Source: Allomuricauda sp. (GTDB lineage: Bacteria; Bacteroidota; Bacteroidia; Flavobacteriales; Flavobacteriaceae). From it: 64,000 bases of DNA. The position numbers and the translations under genes were made by a program. Below are positions 34,940-44,342 of the stretch, piece by piece. The stretch is taken from positions 1 to 64,000 of the forward strand of contig NZ_PABT01000035.1 of the NCBI RefSeq assembly GCF_002699205.1, given 5' to 3'. The notes beneath the pieces are model-generated. The model did not search any database, was not told where the DNA came from, and saw only the letters and a program-made list of their open reading frames with translations. Each line of letters opens with the position of its first letter. Positions within the stretch are counted from its first letter, which is position 1.

Positions 34940-36925
34940 CTATTTAAAATGATCGATGCCCACGCTATTGTACAGTTCCTTCGCATAGTAAAGATTACCG
35001 CCCTTCATGGTCCATTCCACCCTACGGATGTCGCTGATATCTTCCAAAGGGTTTCCGTCTATGAAAATCAAATCCGCTTTCTTTCCAGGCTCAATGGAAC
35101 CATAAGAGTCGGAGACTCCCGTTATTTCCGCAGATTTTATGGTAGCCAGTTTCAATACCTCATTGATCGGAATACCTGCCTTTACATAAAGTTCCAGCTC
35201 GCGATGGTACAAAAACCCGGGCAGACCATCGGTACCGGGAACGATATCCACCCCTTTATGAAACAAATCCGAAATCACTTCGAGCATTTTGTCATAGCTG
35301 GCCTTATACCTTGCTATCTTTTCCCCTTCTTGCGGCAGGCCACCGGAATAAAAACTACGCTGGTAAATGACCGGGAACCTATCTTCGACCATGCTGTAGG
35401 TCGGGCTTACCTCTCCCAATTGGGCCAAAAACTTATTCTCGAAAATGGCCGCCGTGGGATCCACAAGGATATCCTTTTCAAGGAGAAGGTCGATAAAATC
35501 GGTATATTCCATTGATTCAAGATCTAGATCGGCCCCATATTGTGCGGGCATCGTAAAGCGCAGCGGGGTTCTGGTATCTATGGTGTCCGATAAGAAGTTA
35601 AGGAACAACATATTGATATGTTGGATTTCATTATACCCCTGTTCAATGGCCTGTGTTGCGTTCATGAACGCAGGAATATGTCCGCTCACCCGCATACCCA
35701 GGGCATGGGCCTTTTCCGTCAAAGGGGCCACCCATTCGGGTTTTATAGAGCTATATAGTTTGATCTGCTGATAGCCCAATCTTTTATAATCCTCTATCTC
35801 CGCCAATCCCTCTTCCAGTGTTTCCACCACGTTCCTTTGATTCGCGAACGGACCGGGACCATCGATTATACCACAAAAGGTTACGATGTGCGGGCCAATG
35901 ATCTCGTTATCCTCAAACTGGTCCCTTAATTGGTATAGCTGTTTGTTATTGGCCATGTCCCTTACCGAGGTCACCCCTCCGGCCAGATACAATAGCCCCC
36001 TGAACTTCGAATTATGCGTATGCATATCGAACATACCGGGCATTAGCGTCTTGTCCGTGCCATCTACGACCTCTATATCCCCGGAAATAGTTTTTTGGCC
36101 CGTTGGCACGATCGCCTCAATGGTTTCGCCGTCCACGAAAACATCTTGGTTCAACAGCAACGACCCTTCTTTGGTGAATACGTTTACATTTTTAACGACC
36201 ATCTTATCCATGGCATGGGTAAGGTCTTTAGCGACTTCCATAAGACCTTGGTCCTCTATGGAATCCTGAATCTTCTTCATCTCCAACCGAAAATCACTAA
36301 AGTCCTTTCTGACAATGTGGAGGTTTCCGGCTATTTTACACACCATCCGGTCCCCTTGCATCCAGATATAGGTCGGATTAAGGTCCAACCCCTTCATGAT
36401 AAGTAGGTCAAGCGCAGCCCCATTGGATAGTTTTAACGGTGTTTTTTTTGTCAACTCCGCCTCGCCCTTCGGATACAATGCCACTTTCCCTGTTTTTGAG
36501 TTCAGCGCAAGCTGGGCAAGAATTTCATATACCGCGGGGGAACCATCAAAACGAAAATAAAGTTGGTCTCCCTTAAAATCATCCTTGGAGGTACCGAACA
36601 TATTATTGATGGTTGCCGTCCCATCGGCCACCAAAAAACTTTCATCTATGGCCACCTTGGAATAATTGTTGCCTTTTACGGTCTGGGCGGTAATGAAATT
36701 TTCGTCGCTAAGCGATATTTCCTCGTTATATTCCGGTCCGCGGCCTCTATCGGTATAGGTGTAGTAATATTTATAACTATTGTCCGATGTTTGCCATTTC
36801 TGATATGTGCCCGCCAAACTTTCCCGGAACACCACATCGTAAACAATTTTGTCCTGCTCTTTTGTTTCTTTACACGAGAACAGCAGGCTTACCGCCAAAA
36901 CAATTATTCCAACAGGATATTTCAT
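34940..36925 (-). CDS. Lipoprotein amidohydrolase, paralogue of the 31.7-33.7 kb enzyme
   Basis: A 661-residue lipoprotein (VLAVSLLFSC, Cys18) with a long N-terminal beta-rich domain (about 20-260) and an amidohydrolase barrel. Ligands: HTH in GMFDMHTHN, Lys in GYQQIKLYSS, His in SGHIPAF, His in IQHINML and Asp in GTDGLPG. The closing SYGSIEPGKKADLIFIDGNP matches its paralogue. Both have the same unusual two-domain layout, but the sequences are clearly divergent, so they probably act on different members of one substrate class or in series. Located between the M19 dipeptidase and the propeller gene, with about 50-bp spacers. Confidence 0.88.
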   Translation of the reverse strand: MKYPVGIIVLAVSLLFSCKETKEQDKIVYDVVFRESLAGTYQKWQTSDNSYKYYYTYTDRGRGPEYNEEISLSDENFITAQTVKGNNYSKVAIDESFLVADGTATINNMFGTSKDDFKGDQLYFRFDGSPAVYEILAQLALNSKTGKVALYPKGEAELTKKTPLKLSNGAALDLLIMKGLDLNPTYIWMQGDRMVCKIAGNLHIVRKDFSDFRLEMKKIQDSIEDQGLMEVAKDLTHAMDKMVVKNVNVFTKEGSLLLNQDVFVDGETIEAIVPTGQKTISGDIEVVDGTDKTLMPGMFDMHTHNSKFRGLLYLAGGVTSVRDMANNKQLYQLRDQFEDNEIIGPHIVTFCGIIDGPGPFANQRNVVETLEEGLAEIEDYKRLGYQQIKLYSSIKPEWVAPLTEKAHALGMRVSGHIPAFMNATQAIEQGYNEIQHINMLFLNFLSDTIDTRTPLRFTMPAQYGADLDLESMEYTDFIDLLLEKDILVDPTAAIFENKFLAQLGEVSPTYSMVEDRFPVIYQRSFYSGGLPQEGEKIARYKASYDKMLEVISDLFHKGVDIVPGTDGLPGFLYHRELELYVKAGIPINEVLKLATIKSAEITGVSDSYGSIEPGKKADLIFIDGNPLEDISDIRRVEWTMKGGNLYYAKELYNSVGIDHFK

Positions 36926-36984
36926 AGATAGATATTAAAAAATATGGTACGTTAAAAATGTATTCGATAAAGCCCGAAGAACCA

Positions 36985-38133
36985 TCAAGGCTTTAAGGTC
37001 TCTTTGTAGAACCGAAGCCAGTTCAGGCCTAATATTTTTTCGATATCCCCGGTACTATATCCTCTTTTGTCCAATACCTTGGCCACCTGTAAATATCGAT
37101 CCGGTTTATCGAGCTCGGGGATCCATGGCGGCCACTGTACCTTATAGGATGGCTTAAAACGTGTCAACCTGGGTACGTACCAATTTTCGCGCGTGGCCCC
37201 ACTAGCCTCCAGACCCTGGATGGCAAAATCCGATGCAAGCCCTACATGATCGATACCTCCGATCTTGACCGCATGGTCGATATGGTCCACATAGGTTTCC
37301 AAGGTCGTATCCGTTCCAAGGTTCGGACCGATCATATAGCCCAGACAAATAATACCGATAATACCACCCTTATCGGCCATGGCCTTGATCTGCTCGTCCG
37401 TTTTGGCCCGGGGATGGTTTTTGTGCAATGCCTCGCACATGGAGTGGTTTATGGAGACCGGTGCTTTACTGTACGCTATGCCATCATTGGTGGTCTCTTT
37501 TCCACAGTGCGATAGGTCAACGATAATGCCCAGCTCGTTCATACGTTCAACGACCTCTATACCAAAATCGGACAGGCCACAATTTGTACGTTCCGTACTT
37601 CCGTCCCCCAAATAGTTTCGCTCATTGTAGGTCAACTGCATCCAGCGCATTCCTGCATCGTACAGCGTATCCAAATTTTTGATGGATCTACCCACCATCG
37701 TAGAGTTTTGAAAACCGAGCATCACGGCTACTTTCCCTTCCTTTTTGGCCCGGTTATAGTCATCGGCACTTGTGGCCAAGATCAATCGGTCAGGGTTTTC
37801 CTTTATGATGGTTTGCCATTCGTTCAAGTTCCTCAGTCCTTTCTCCAAATTTCCAGAGTCAACGGATGCATTGAATCCCGTATAGCCCGATTCGGCAAGG
37901 GCCTTAAAAGAATCCTCATTCCAGTTTCGGGAAATGATCAATCCGTCAACGACAATTGCCTTTTTATATAGTTCTTCGATGTTTCTTAGTGGGTTGACAC
38001 TCCCAATGTCTTGTGGCTTCCCTACATTTTTAGGTATGGACTCCATAATGGATGAAAAAGAGTATGCCATCTGGCTTGGAAATACGGCTCCAAGAGATAA
38101 CATTTTAGCAATGTTTCTTCTGTTTTTGTTCAA
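36985..38133 (-). CDS. M19 (renal dipeptidase-like) protein of a subfamily lacking canonical metal ligands
   Basis: A 382-residue member of peptidase family M19. It starts at TTG (38133); no ATG gives the leader. The leader NRRNIAKMLSLGAVFPS has a twin-arginine look, so export is likely. The second half of the site is present: His209 in VDLSHC, His230 in SINHSM and Asp302 in GLASDF. The usual first-metal HxD is replaced by VDGLIIS (61-67), and the bridging Glu of GxEG is Gln142 (LGFQNS). This is a known bacterial side branch (the QNxT/LTYNERN type) whose activity is unsettled. It is the first gene after the SusD hairpin. Confidence 0.85.
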   Translation of the reverse strand: MNKNRRNIAKMLSLGAVFPSQMAYSFSSIMESIPKNVGKPQDIGSVNPLRNIEELYKKAIVVDGLIISRNWNEDSFKALAESGYTGFNASVDSGNLEKGLRNLNEWQTIIKENPDRLILATSADDYNRAKKEGKVAVMLGFQNSTMVGRSIKNLDTLYDAGMRWMQLTYNERNYLGDGSTERTNCGLSDFGIEVVERMNELGIIVDLSHCGKETTNDGIAYSKAPVSINHSMCEALHKNHPRAKTDEQIKAMADKGGIIGIICLGYMIGPNLGTDTTLETYVDHIDHAVKIGGIDHVGLASDFAIQGLEASGATRENWYVPRLTRFKPSYKVQWPPWIPELDKPDRYLQVAKVLDKRGYSTGDIEKILGLNWLRFYKETLKP

Positions 38134-38192
38134 AATAATCAGCGTTTATATTGAATGACAATTTATTATCAATAAAATTAACATAAATTAAA

Positions 38193-38240
38193 ATACATTG
38201 GAGAGGGGGAACCCATCAATCTGATGCTTCTCCAATGTAT
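38193..38240 (-). terminator. Intercistronic hairpin between susD and the M19 gene
   Basis: A perfect 12-bp stem (ATACATTGGAGA / TCTCCAATGTAT) with a 24-base loop; on the minus strand it is followed by AT-rich sequence. It sits in the 161-bp gap after susD and could reduce transcription into the enzyme genes. Confidence 0.65.
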
Positions 38241-38294
38241 ATAATTTTACAAACACCCTCCTTTATCCGGAGGTTACAGGTATCGCAACAACTA

Positions 38295-39698
38295 TTAATA
38301 ACCTGGGTTCTGTTCTATGTTTGGATTAACATCCGTTTCGTTCTGTGGTATCGGCAATATATTGGTATCATCACCATAGGGTATATAGCAAATACTAGCG
38401 GTACATTGGTTTCTTACTATATCCTTCTTGTACCTCATCAAATCCCAAAGCCTTTGCCCCTCAAAACATAGTTCCAACCTTCTTTCAAGTAATATTTCCT
38501 CTATCAGTGCCTCACCAGTGGCAGTAACATCGGGTGCAGAGGGAAGTGCCCTTTGGCGAACCTTGTTCAAGTCTTCTTGGGCCCCGGTAATATTGGTGCC
38601 TATTTGAGCTCTTGCTTCTGCCCTGATCAGGTAAATTTCGGCAAGACGCATCACTTTTATGTTATCGTACCCAAGTACATCGGGATATTTGTTCATCCTA
38701 TATGGTGCATAGTCACCGGCCAACAGCTCATCTTCAATGAAGATCTGCAATCTGGCATCATTCGGGTCATAAAGTGATATGACGTCATTGGAAGGCAGAT
38801 AATCTCCATATCCATCCACCACATACATGGCACCCAAGTTGTTCCCTCCTTGGTTATCCGGCTCGGTCTGTGATATTTCAAATATCGATTCGGATGTATT
38901 GTCCTGAGACCACAAGGTCAAATAATCAGCATTTTCAATCAAACTAAACCCACCTGTTTCAATAACTTCCGTCGCCATGGCTTCGGCATTTTCCCAATCT
39001 TCCATATATAGGTACACCCTGGCCAACAATGCTTTAACAGCTATAGCGGAAAGGGTACTGGAGTCGCCAGACCTTGAAGTATCACCAATCAGGGTCAAGG
39101 CCGTGGTCATATCCGAAATAATCTGATCATACACCTCTGCCACCGTATTCCTAGTGGGTTCTATGGTATAATCAAAATCGAGTATAATCGGAACGCCCAA
39201 ATGACTCGCATCGGAAGTGTACGTATAATGATTGGCAAAAAGGCGTACCAAATCAAAATAAATCATTCCCCTAAGGGCATAGGCCTCTCCCATAATATGG
39301 TCTTTTTCATCTTGGGATGCGGCAGTCACCTCAATATCCGAATTGATAATATTGTTAAGGGCATTATTGGAATAGTACAAACCTGTCCATAAAGCACTGG
39401 CCTGGGCATCGGAAACACTTTGTACATGCTGCGCATAATCCACCACCCTGTTGGCCTGTTCGTTCTGTTTGACATCATCCGCCATTACATCTGGGATCAA
39501 GAACATATATCTTCCATAGTAATAGGCACTTTGAAATTCATCGTATACCCCAGTAATCGAAGTCTCCAGATCTTCCAAGCTCGTCAAAGCATCTTCATTT
39601 GAAACGGAACTCTGTGGGCTAACCTCTAAAAATGATTCTGAACATGACAAGAAGAGTCCCATCACAATCAATAATGTGATTTTATTATAAGTTTTCAT
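38295..39698 (-). CDS. SusD/RagB-like outer-membrane lipoprotein (third pair)
   Basis: A 467-residue surface lipoprotein (ITLLIVMGLFLSC, Cys about 19). Classical SusD marks are AYALRGMIYFDLVRLFANHY, VMRLAEIYLIRAEARAQIGT and the end block ERRLELCFEGQRLWDLMRYK followed by PIPQNETDVNPNIEQNPGY. It lies 16 bp after the STN-SusC gene. As the neighbours are peptidase, amidohydrolase and racemase genes, with no glycosidase among them, the ligand is probably not a sugar polymer. Confidence 0.93.
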   Translation of the reverse strand: MKTYNKITLLIVMGLFLSCSESFLEVSPQSSVSNEDALTSLEDLETSITGVYDEFQSAYYYGRYMFLIPDVMADDVKQNEQANRVVDYAQHVQSVSDAQASALWTGLYYSNNALNNIINSDIEVTAASQDEKDHIMGEAYALRGMIYFDLVRLFANHYTYTSDASHLGVPIILDFDYTIEPTRNTVAEVYDQIISDMTTALTLIGDTSRSGDSSTLSAIAVKALLARVYLYMEDWENAEAMATEVIETGGFSLIENADYLTLWSQDNTSESIFEISQTEPDNQGGNNLGAMYVVDGYGDYLPSNDVISLYDPNDARLQIFIEDELLAGDYAPYRMNKYPDVLGYDNIKVMRLAEIYLIRAEARAQIGTNITGAQEDLNKVRQRALPSAPDVTATGEALIEEILLERRLELCFEGQRLWDLMRYKKDIVRNQCTASICYIPYGDDTNILPIPQNETDVNPNIEQNPGY

Positions 39699-39714
39699 TA
39701 GTCTTTTTTTTAAG

Positions 39715-42700
39715 TTATAGTTTGATATCTAAGCCTAAAGAAATTGTTTTCATTGCTGGAGTTGTTCCAACATAGCTCCCATTTATAGCTTGTTCAGGAT
39801 CTATATACAAATCTTTGTGTTTGGTGAAGGTCAGGATATTGGTTCCCCTTGCGTACAACCTCAAAGCGTTGAGATGGAACAATGAAGTCACCGACTCTGG
39901 AAAATTGTAGGCTACCGTCAAATCCTTCAATCGGATATAACTTCCATCGTACAGCCATCTTGACTGGTTTGCTTCGTTACTACCTGATTGTCCTCCCCAA
40001 ACGAATTTAGGGAACAGGGCATCGGTCTTTCCAGGAACCCATCGGTTCTCGAACAAATAAGTTGCGGTACTTCTGGGTGTCAACCTTCCATCGCCTAATG
40101 ATCCCCTTGCCCTACTATCAAACAAGTAGTTGCCATAAGAGTACATGAAGTTGGCGCTCAAACTAAGTCCTTTATAGGATACAAGGGTGTTGAACCCTCC
40201 ATAAAAATCCGGTGTTGCGGATTTGCCCACCAGAAAACGCTCTGCCTCACCAATATCGTTGGTAATGGTGGTCCTGGTCTCGTCGGTGTACCATTGTGGG
40301 TCACCGTTGGTCTGGTCCACACCGGCCCAGTCATACAGGTAAAAAGATTGAAAATCCTCTCCTACCTGTCTTCTGTATGCCCCATCGGTATAGTCTTCAT
40401 CCAATTGGGTAATTCTATTTTTCAGGAAGGTGGTGTTAAAACCTAGACTCCATCTAAAATCTTTTTTGTTGATGATGTCCCCATTCAAGGAAATTTCCAA
40501 TCCCGAGTTGGTCATCTCACCATAATTTTGGGTCAATTCGGTAAATCCGGTCGTACGGGAAATCGGAACATCCAAAATCAAATCAGATGAAACTCTTTTG
40601 AAGTATTCCACCGTACCATTGATTCGATTAAAGAAACCGAAATCCAACCCCACATTGAAATTATCTTGGGTTTCCCATGTCAAATCCGAGTTTTCCAACT
40701 GTAAAGGGCTTCCCCCTGGTGAACCATTGTAATCCTCACCGTAGGTATACAATCCCAAGGAAGCAAAGTTCCCGATTGCCGCATTACCGGTCACACCATA
40801 CGAACTTCTTAACTTAAGGATATCTATAAATGTTAGATCATCAAACAGGGCCTCTTTGTTTATGTTCCAGCTAACCCCTACCGAATAGAACGTACCAAAT
40901 CTATTGTTCTCACCAAATCTTGAAGAACCATCTCGCCTAATACTACCAGAAAGATAATACTTGCTGGCATAATTATAGTTGGCTCTAAGGAACATGGAAT
41001 TAAAGGTATATTCCGACTTGGTTCCGCCCACAGTAAATTCGGAAGAAGCACTGCTCAAGGTCTTTACTATGTCGTTCGGGAAGTTTGTTCCCGATGCCCA
41101 ACTACTTTCCTTAATGGTCTGTTGTGCCTCATAACCACCAAGAAAACTAAAATAGTGGTCATCGTTCAAGGTAAAGTTATAGTTGACCGTTTGGGTACCT
41201 ACCCATGTTTTACTGGACACTGTTCCTTCATAGGCATAACCGTTGTAATCATATCCAGATCCATATCGGCGGTTATCATATTGGCTCTCATCAATGTCTA
41301 TCAAATCAAAGTTCCATTGAGATCTAAAAACCAAGTTTTTGATAGGGGTCACAGAAACCGCAAAGTTGTCTATAATCCGGTTGGTTTTGGTCTCCCAAGT
41401 ATCATCCCCGCTCAAACTACCAACGGGATTACTTCCGATAGGGAAATAATTTATGTGTTCTGCATTGTACTCCCCCTCCTCATCATAAATTGGAATAAGT
41501 GGGGACAGTTCCAAGGTATTCTTAAACGGGTTGTTCCAGGAACCCCCATCGGGTGCCGTACTGGATTTAATATCCGAAATGGTTATGTTATTGGAAATGG
41601 TCAGGTAATCACTTGCCTTATATTCCAAATTGGCACGGGTACTGAACCTTTTGAATCCATAACCAATGATATACCCTTCTTGGTCCATATAGCCAGCGGA
41701 CATAAAATACTTGACCCTGTCCGTGGCACCACTTACACTAAGGTCATAGCTCTGCGTAACCCCGGTACGTGTGATGGCATCCAGCCAGTTGGTATCCGTT
41801 GGTTCTCCTGTCGATGGATCTATCTGCTGGGTGAACCTGGAATTCAATCGTGCCAATGCCTCTTCATAGGTATCTCCTTGGTTCACATATCCTTCAATGA
41901 ACAGTTCTTTGTACTGTGCGGCATTCAATGGTTTCAATATGTCTTTGGATGCTTGGGAATTGAACCCTGTGAGTGTTTTTAATTCGATTGTAGCTTTACC
42001 TGATTTACCTTTTTTGGTTGTTATCAGGATTACCCCGTTTGCCCCTCTAGATCCATATATCGCAGTGGAGGCTGCATCTTTCAATACACTGATGCTTTCT
42101 ATATCGTTTGGGTTAATGGTCGACATAACATTGGAGCTGGCCCCGTCGTTATCGTTCAGTGCAAGACTTCCGGATTGCAGTGGAATACCATCAATAACGT
42201 ACAAAGGTTCACTGGATGCATTGATGGACCCAATCCCCCTAATTCTTATTTGCGTGTTCGATCCTGGGGCACCATCCGATGCGGAAGCCTGTAAACCCGC
42301 TACATTTCCTCGTAACGATTGCTCAAAGGTAGAAGTTGGAACTTGTTCAAGCTCTGCGCTTTTAACAACACCGACAGAACCGGTGACGGATTCTTTTGTT
42401 TGGGTACCATAAGCCACAACGACCACTTCATCCAAGGAAGCAACATCTTCCTTCATCACCACATTGATCTGACTTTTGTCCCCCACGGGGATACGTTGGG
42501 TGACCATACCTATATAGGAGAACACCAGAACGTCCCCCTCTTCAACATTAACGACATAGTTACCATCAAAATCGGTCTGTGTTCCCTGGGATGTTCCATC
42601 CACAATTACATTGACGCCGGGCAAAGGCGCTCCAGCATCGTCGGTAACTGTTCCTGACACTGATTTTTGAAAGGGGACCGTGATGTCCGTGGTTTCGTCA

Positions 42701-43053
42701 TCTTTCCCTTTGGATTCCTCTGATACTTTTACGATAATTTGTTTCCCTATAATAGAATAGGTAAGTGAAGTTCCAGCAAATGCCTTTTCCAAAATGGCTG
42801 GCAATTTTGCTTTGGCATACTTTAACGATATTTTCTTTTTGCTTTGTAGCACATCGTCTTTGTAAAAAAAGACGTAATCACTTTTGCTTTGAATTTCATC
42901 AAAAAATTCTTCTACGGAGACGTTCTTTACATTTATCTGTATTTCGTTCTGCGCCCGTGCATAATTACCATACACCGACGATAGTCCGATACCAATAAAC
43001 AATAAAAAAATTCTCATAATTGTCAGTACAGCTGAGCTAAAGGTATTTTTCAT
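39715..43053 (-). CDS. SusC/RagA-family TonB-dependent transporter with STN domain (third pair)
   Basis: A 1112-residue outer-membrane importer: signal peptide (FLLFIGIGLSSVYGNYARA), STN signalling domain (about 38-88, IQINVKNVSVEEFFDEIQSK), CarbopepD_reg_2 (about 135-210), plug (about 215-345, VVVVAYGTQTKESVTGSVGV and SVLKDAASTAIYGSRGANG) and barrel ending in TISLGLDIKL. The STN domain is expected to signal through the FecR encoded immediately upstream to the ECF sigma factor beyond it, so the whole operon would be substrate-inducible. A hairpin separates it from fecR. Confidence 0.94.
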   Translation of the reverse strand: MKNTFSSAVLTIMRIFLLFIGIGLSSVYGNYARAQNEIQINVKNVSVEEFFDEIQSKSDYVFFYKDDVLQSKKKISLKYAKAKLPAILEKAFAGTSLTYSIIGKQIIVKVSEESKGKDDETTDITVPFQKSVSGTVTDDAGAPLPGVNVIVDGTSQGTQTDFDGNYVVNVEEGDVLVFSYIGMVTQRIPVGDKSQINVVMKEDVASLDEVVVVAYGTQTKESVTGSVGVVKSAELEQVPTSTFEQSLRGNVAGLQASASDGAPGSNTQIRIRGIGSINASSEPLYVIDGIPLQSGSLALNDNDGASSNVMSTINPNDIESISVLKDAASTAIYGSRGANGVILITTKKGKSGKATIELKTLTGFNSQASKDILKPLNAAQYKELFIEGYVNQGDTYEEALARLNSRFTQQIDPSTGEPTDTNWLDAITRTGVTQSYDLSVSGATDRVKYFMSAGYMDQEGYIIGYGFKRFSTRANLEYKASDYLTISNNITISDIKSSTAPDGGSWNNPFKNTLELSPLIPIYDEEGEYNAEHINYFPIGSNPVGSLSGDDTWETKTNRIIDNFAVSVTPIKNLVFRSQWNFDLIDIDESQYDNRRYGSGYDYNGYAYEGTVSSKTWVGTQTVNYNFTLNDDHYFSFLGGYEAQQTIKESSWASGTNFPNDIVKTLSSASSEFTVGGTKSEYTFNSMFLRANYNYASKYYLSGSIRRDGSSRFGENNRFGTFYSVGVSWNINKEALFDDLTFIDILKLRSSYGVTGNAAIGNFASLGLYTYGEDYNGSPGGSPLQLENSDLTWETQDNFNVGLDFGFFNRINGTVEYFKRVSSDLILDVPISRTTGFTELTQNYGEMTNSGLEISLNGDIINKKDFRWSLGFNTTFLKNRITQLDEDYTDGAYRRQVGEDFQSFYLYDWAGVDQTNGDPQWYTDETRTTITNDIGEAERFLVGKSATPDFYGGFNTLVSYKGLSLSANFMYSYGNYLFDSRARGSLGDGRLTPRSTATYLFENRWVPGKTDALFPKFVWGGQSGSNEANQSRWLYDGSYIRLKDLTVAYNFPESVTSLFHLNALRLYARGTNILTFTKHKDLYIDPEQAINGSYVGTTPAMKTISLGLDIKL

Positions 43054-43106
43054 ACTTTTGTTTTGGTTATTTAATGTTGCTGTTCTACAGCGATGTTGTT
43101 TTAATT

Positions 43107-43134
43107 GCCAGAAGATGTTGCAGCATCTTCTGGC
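43107..43134 (-). terminator. Hairpin between fecR and susC
   Basis: An 11-bp perfect stem (GCCAGAAGATG / CATCTTCTGGC) with a 6-base loop lies in the 125-bp gap. It may end or dampen the sigma/anti-sigma transcript so that susC is driven from its own promoter nearer to the gene. Confidence 0.6.
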
Positions 43135-43178
43135 TTTTCACTAACTCAAAAAATTTACTTCATAAAAGGGCTAAGGGT

Positions 43179-44240
43179 TTAATTGATTATTATTTCATTT
43201 TCACTTATTTGATAATTTACATTGGTACTTTCCTTAATACTTTGCATCACTTTGTCCAAACCATCGTTCAGGTTTAAATATCCAGAGTATGTTTCGGTTT
43301 CGGAAATATCTTCCGGCAGCACCATTTTAACGTTGTAATACCTCGCTATTCTGTTCATGATCTGGCGCAGTCCATCATTTTTAAAGAACATATATCCTTC
43401 TCTCCAAGCAAAATAGGAACTCACATCCACTTTTTCCGACATGATGCTCTTTGTCTGTTTATCATAGCTGGCCTTTGTTCCCGGGGTTATCCTAAATTTC
43501 TCCATCGGATGTTTTGAATTGGCGCCATCGCTATATCTAATTTCAACGCTACCACTTTCCAGCACCGTACTGATCTCTCCTTCATCTACATAATTCGTAA
43601 TGCCGAAGACTGTACCCAATACTTTGATCTGTTGGTTTTCGGACAGTACATAAAATGGTTTGTCCTTGTTGTGGGCAACATCGAAAATAGCTTCCCCTTC
43701 AATATAAACCTCCCTTTTGTTTCCTTTAAAAACTGCGGGGTAGATCAGTTTGGAACCAGAGTTCAACCATACCAAAGTACCATCGGAAAGTTGAGTCTTT
43801 ATCTTTTTACCATAAGGGACCAGCAACGTATTGTATATGGGCCGGTCCTCGATTATTGCACTTTGATTAATGGTTTTTACCGAGCCCACATTAATATTTT
43901 GCCCTGATTTCGAATAGCTTACCACATCGGTTTCCTCATCTATCTTTATCTCGTTCTCCTTACCCAAAATCAGGGTGACCTTGTCCGACATGGCCTCTTC
44001 ATGCTCCACATTGGTGTTTACATAATCCAAAATGGATTCCTGCTCACTTGGCGTTTGGTATATAAAAATTCCCAAGCCGCACATAAAAACAATGGATGCC
44101 GCAATCGAACCAATTAAACGAATCCTCCTTCTTAGTTTGTACGCCTTTATGGAAGAAAAAATCCTGTCTTCCAACTCTCTTTTTTCTGATGAGGTGATTG
44201 GCAGATGTTTAATTTTTTTATGTGACTTTTTATCTTTCAT
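43179..44240 (-). CDS. FecR-family anti-sigma factor (third SusCD locus)
   Basis: A 353-residue single-pass membrane regulator. The basic cytoplasmic N-terminus (KKIKHLPITSSEKRELEDRI) is short, the transmembrane helix is about 40-60 (IGSIAASIVFMCGLGIFIY), the FecR domain about 145-245 (VPYGKKIKTQLSDGTLVWLN, YIEGEAIFDVAHNKDKPFYV) and the DUF4974-like STN module about 280-350. It would hold the ECF sigma factor inactive until the STN domain of the adjacent SusC reports ligand. It follows the sigma gene by about 100 bp; that gap holds a copy of a 12-bp motif also found upstream of the sigma gene. Confidence 0.93.
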   Translation of the reverse strand: MKDKKSHKKIKHLPITSSEKRELEDRIFSSIKAYKLRRRIRLIGSIAASIVFMCGLGIFIYQTPSEQESILDYVNTNVEHEEAMSDKVTLILGKENEIKIDEETDVVSYSKSGQNINVGSVKTINQSAIIEDRPIYNTLLVPYGKKIKTQLSDGTLVWLNSGSKLIYPAVFKGNKREVYIEGEAIFDVAHNKDKPFYVLSENQQIKVLGTVFGITNYVDEGEISTVLESGSVEIRYSDGANSKHPMEKFRITPGTKASYDKQTKSIMSEKVDVSSYFAWREGYMFFKNDGLRQIMNRIARYYNVKMVLPEDISETETYSGYLNLNDGLDKVMQSIKESTNVNYQISENEIIIN

Positions 44241-44312
44241 TCCTTTTGTTGACCAATTTTTAATTTGGGATTCTTTTGTCTTAGTTTATGTTATGTAAAG
44301 CGCACCTTTATG

Positions 44313-44324
44313 GTTTTATAGACA
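44313..44324 (-). promoter_or_regulatory. 12-bp motif upstream of fecR (copy 2 of a shared element)
   Basis: Minus-strand TGTCTATAAAAC, an exact copy of the element upstream of the sigma gene at 45045-45056. It could be an ECF-sigma promoter element; no TAnnTTTG box is near. Confidence 0.4.
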
Positions 44325-44342
44325 CATAATGGGCTTTTTTTC

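Noticed and set aside
41122-41982. 286-residue open frame antisense to the third susC
   Set aside because: The opposite strand encodes an unmistakable TonB-dependent transporter; the antisense frame has no domain.
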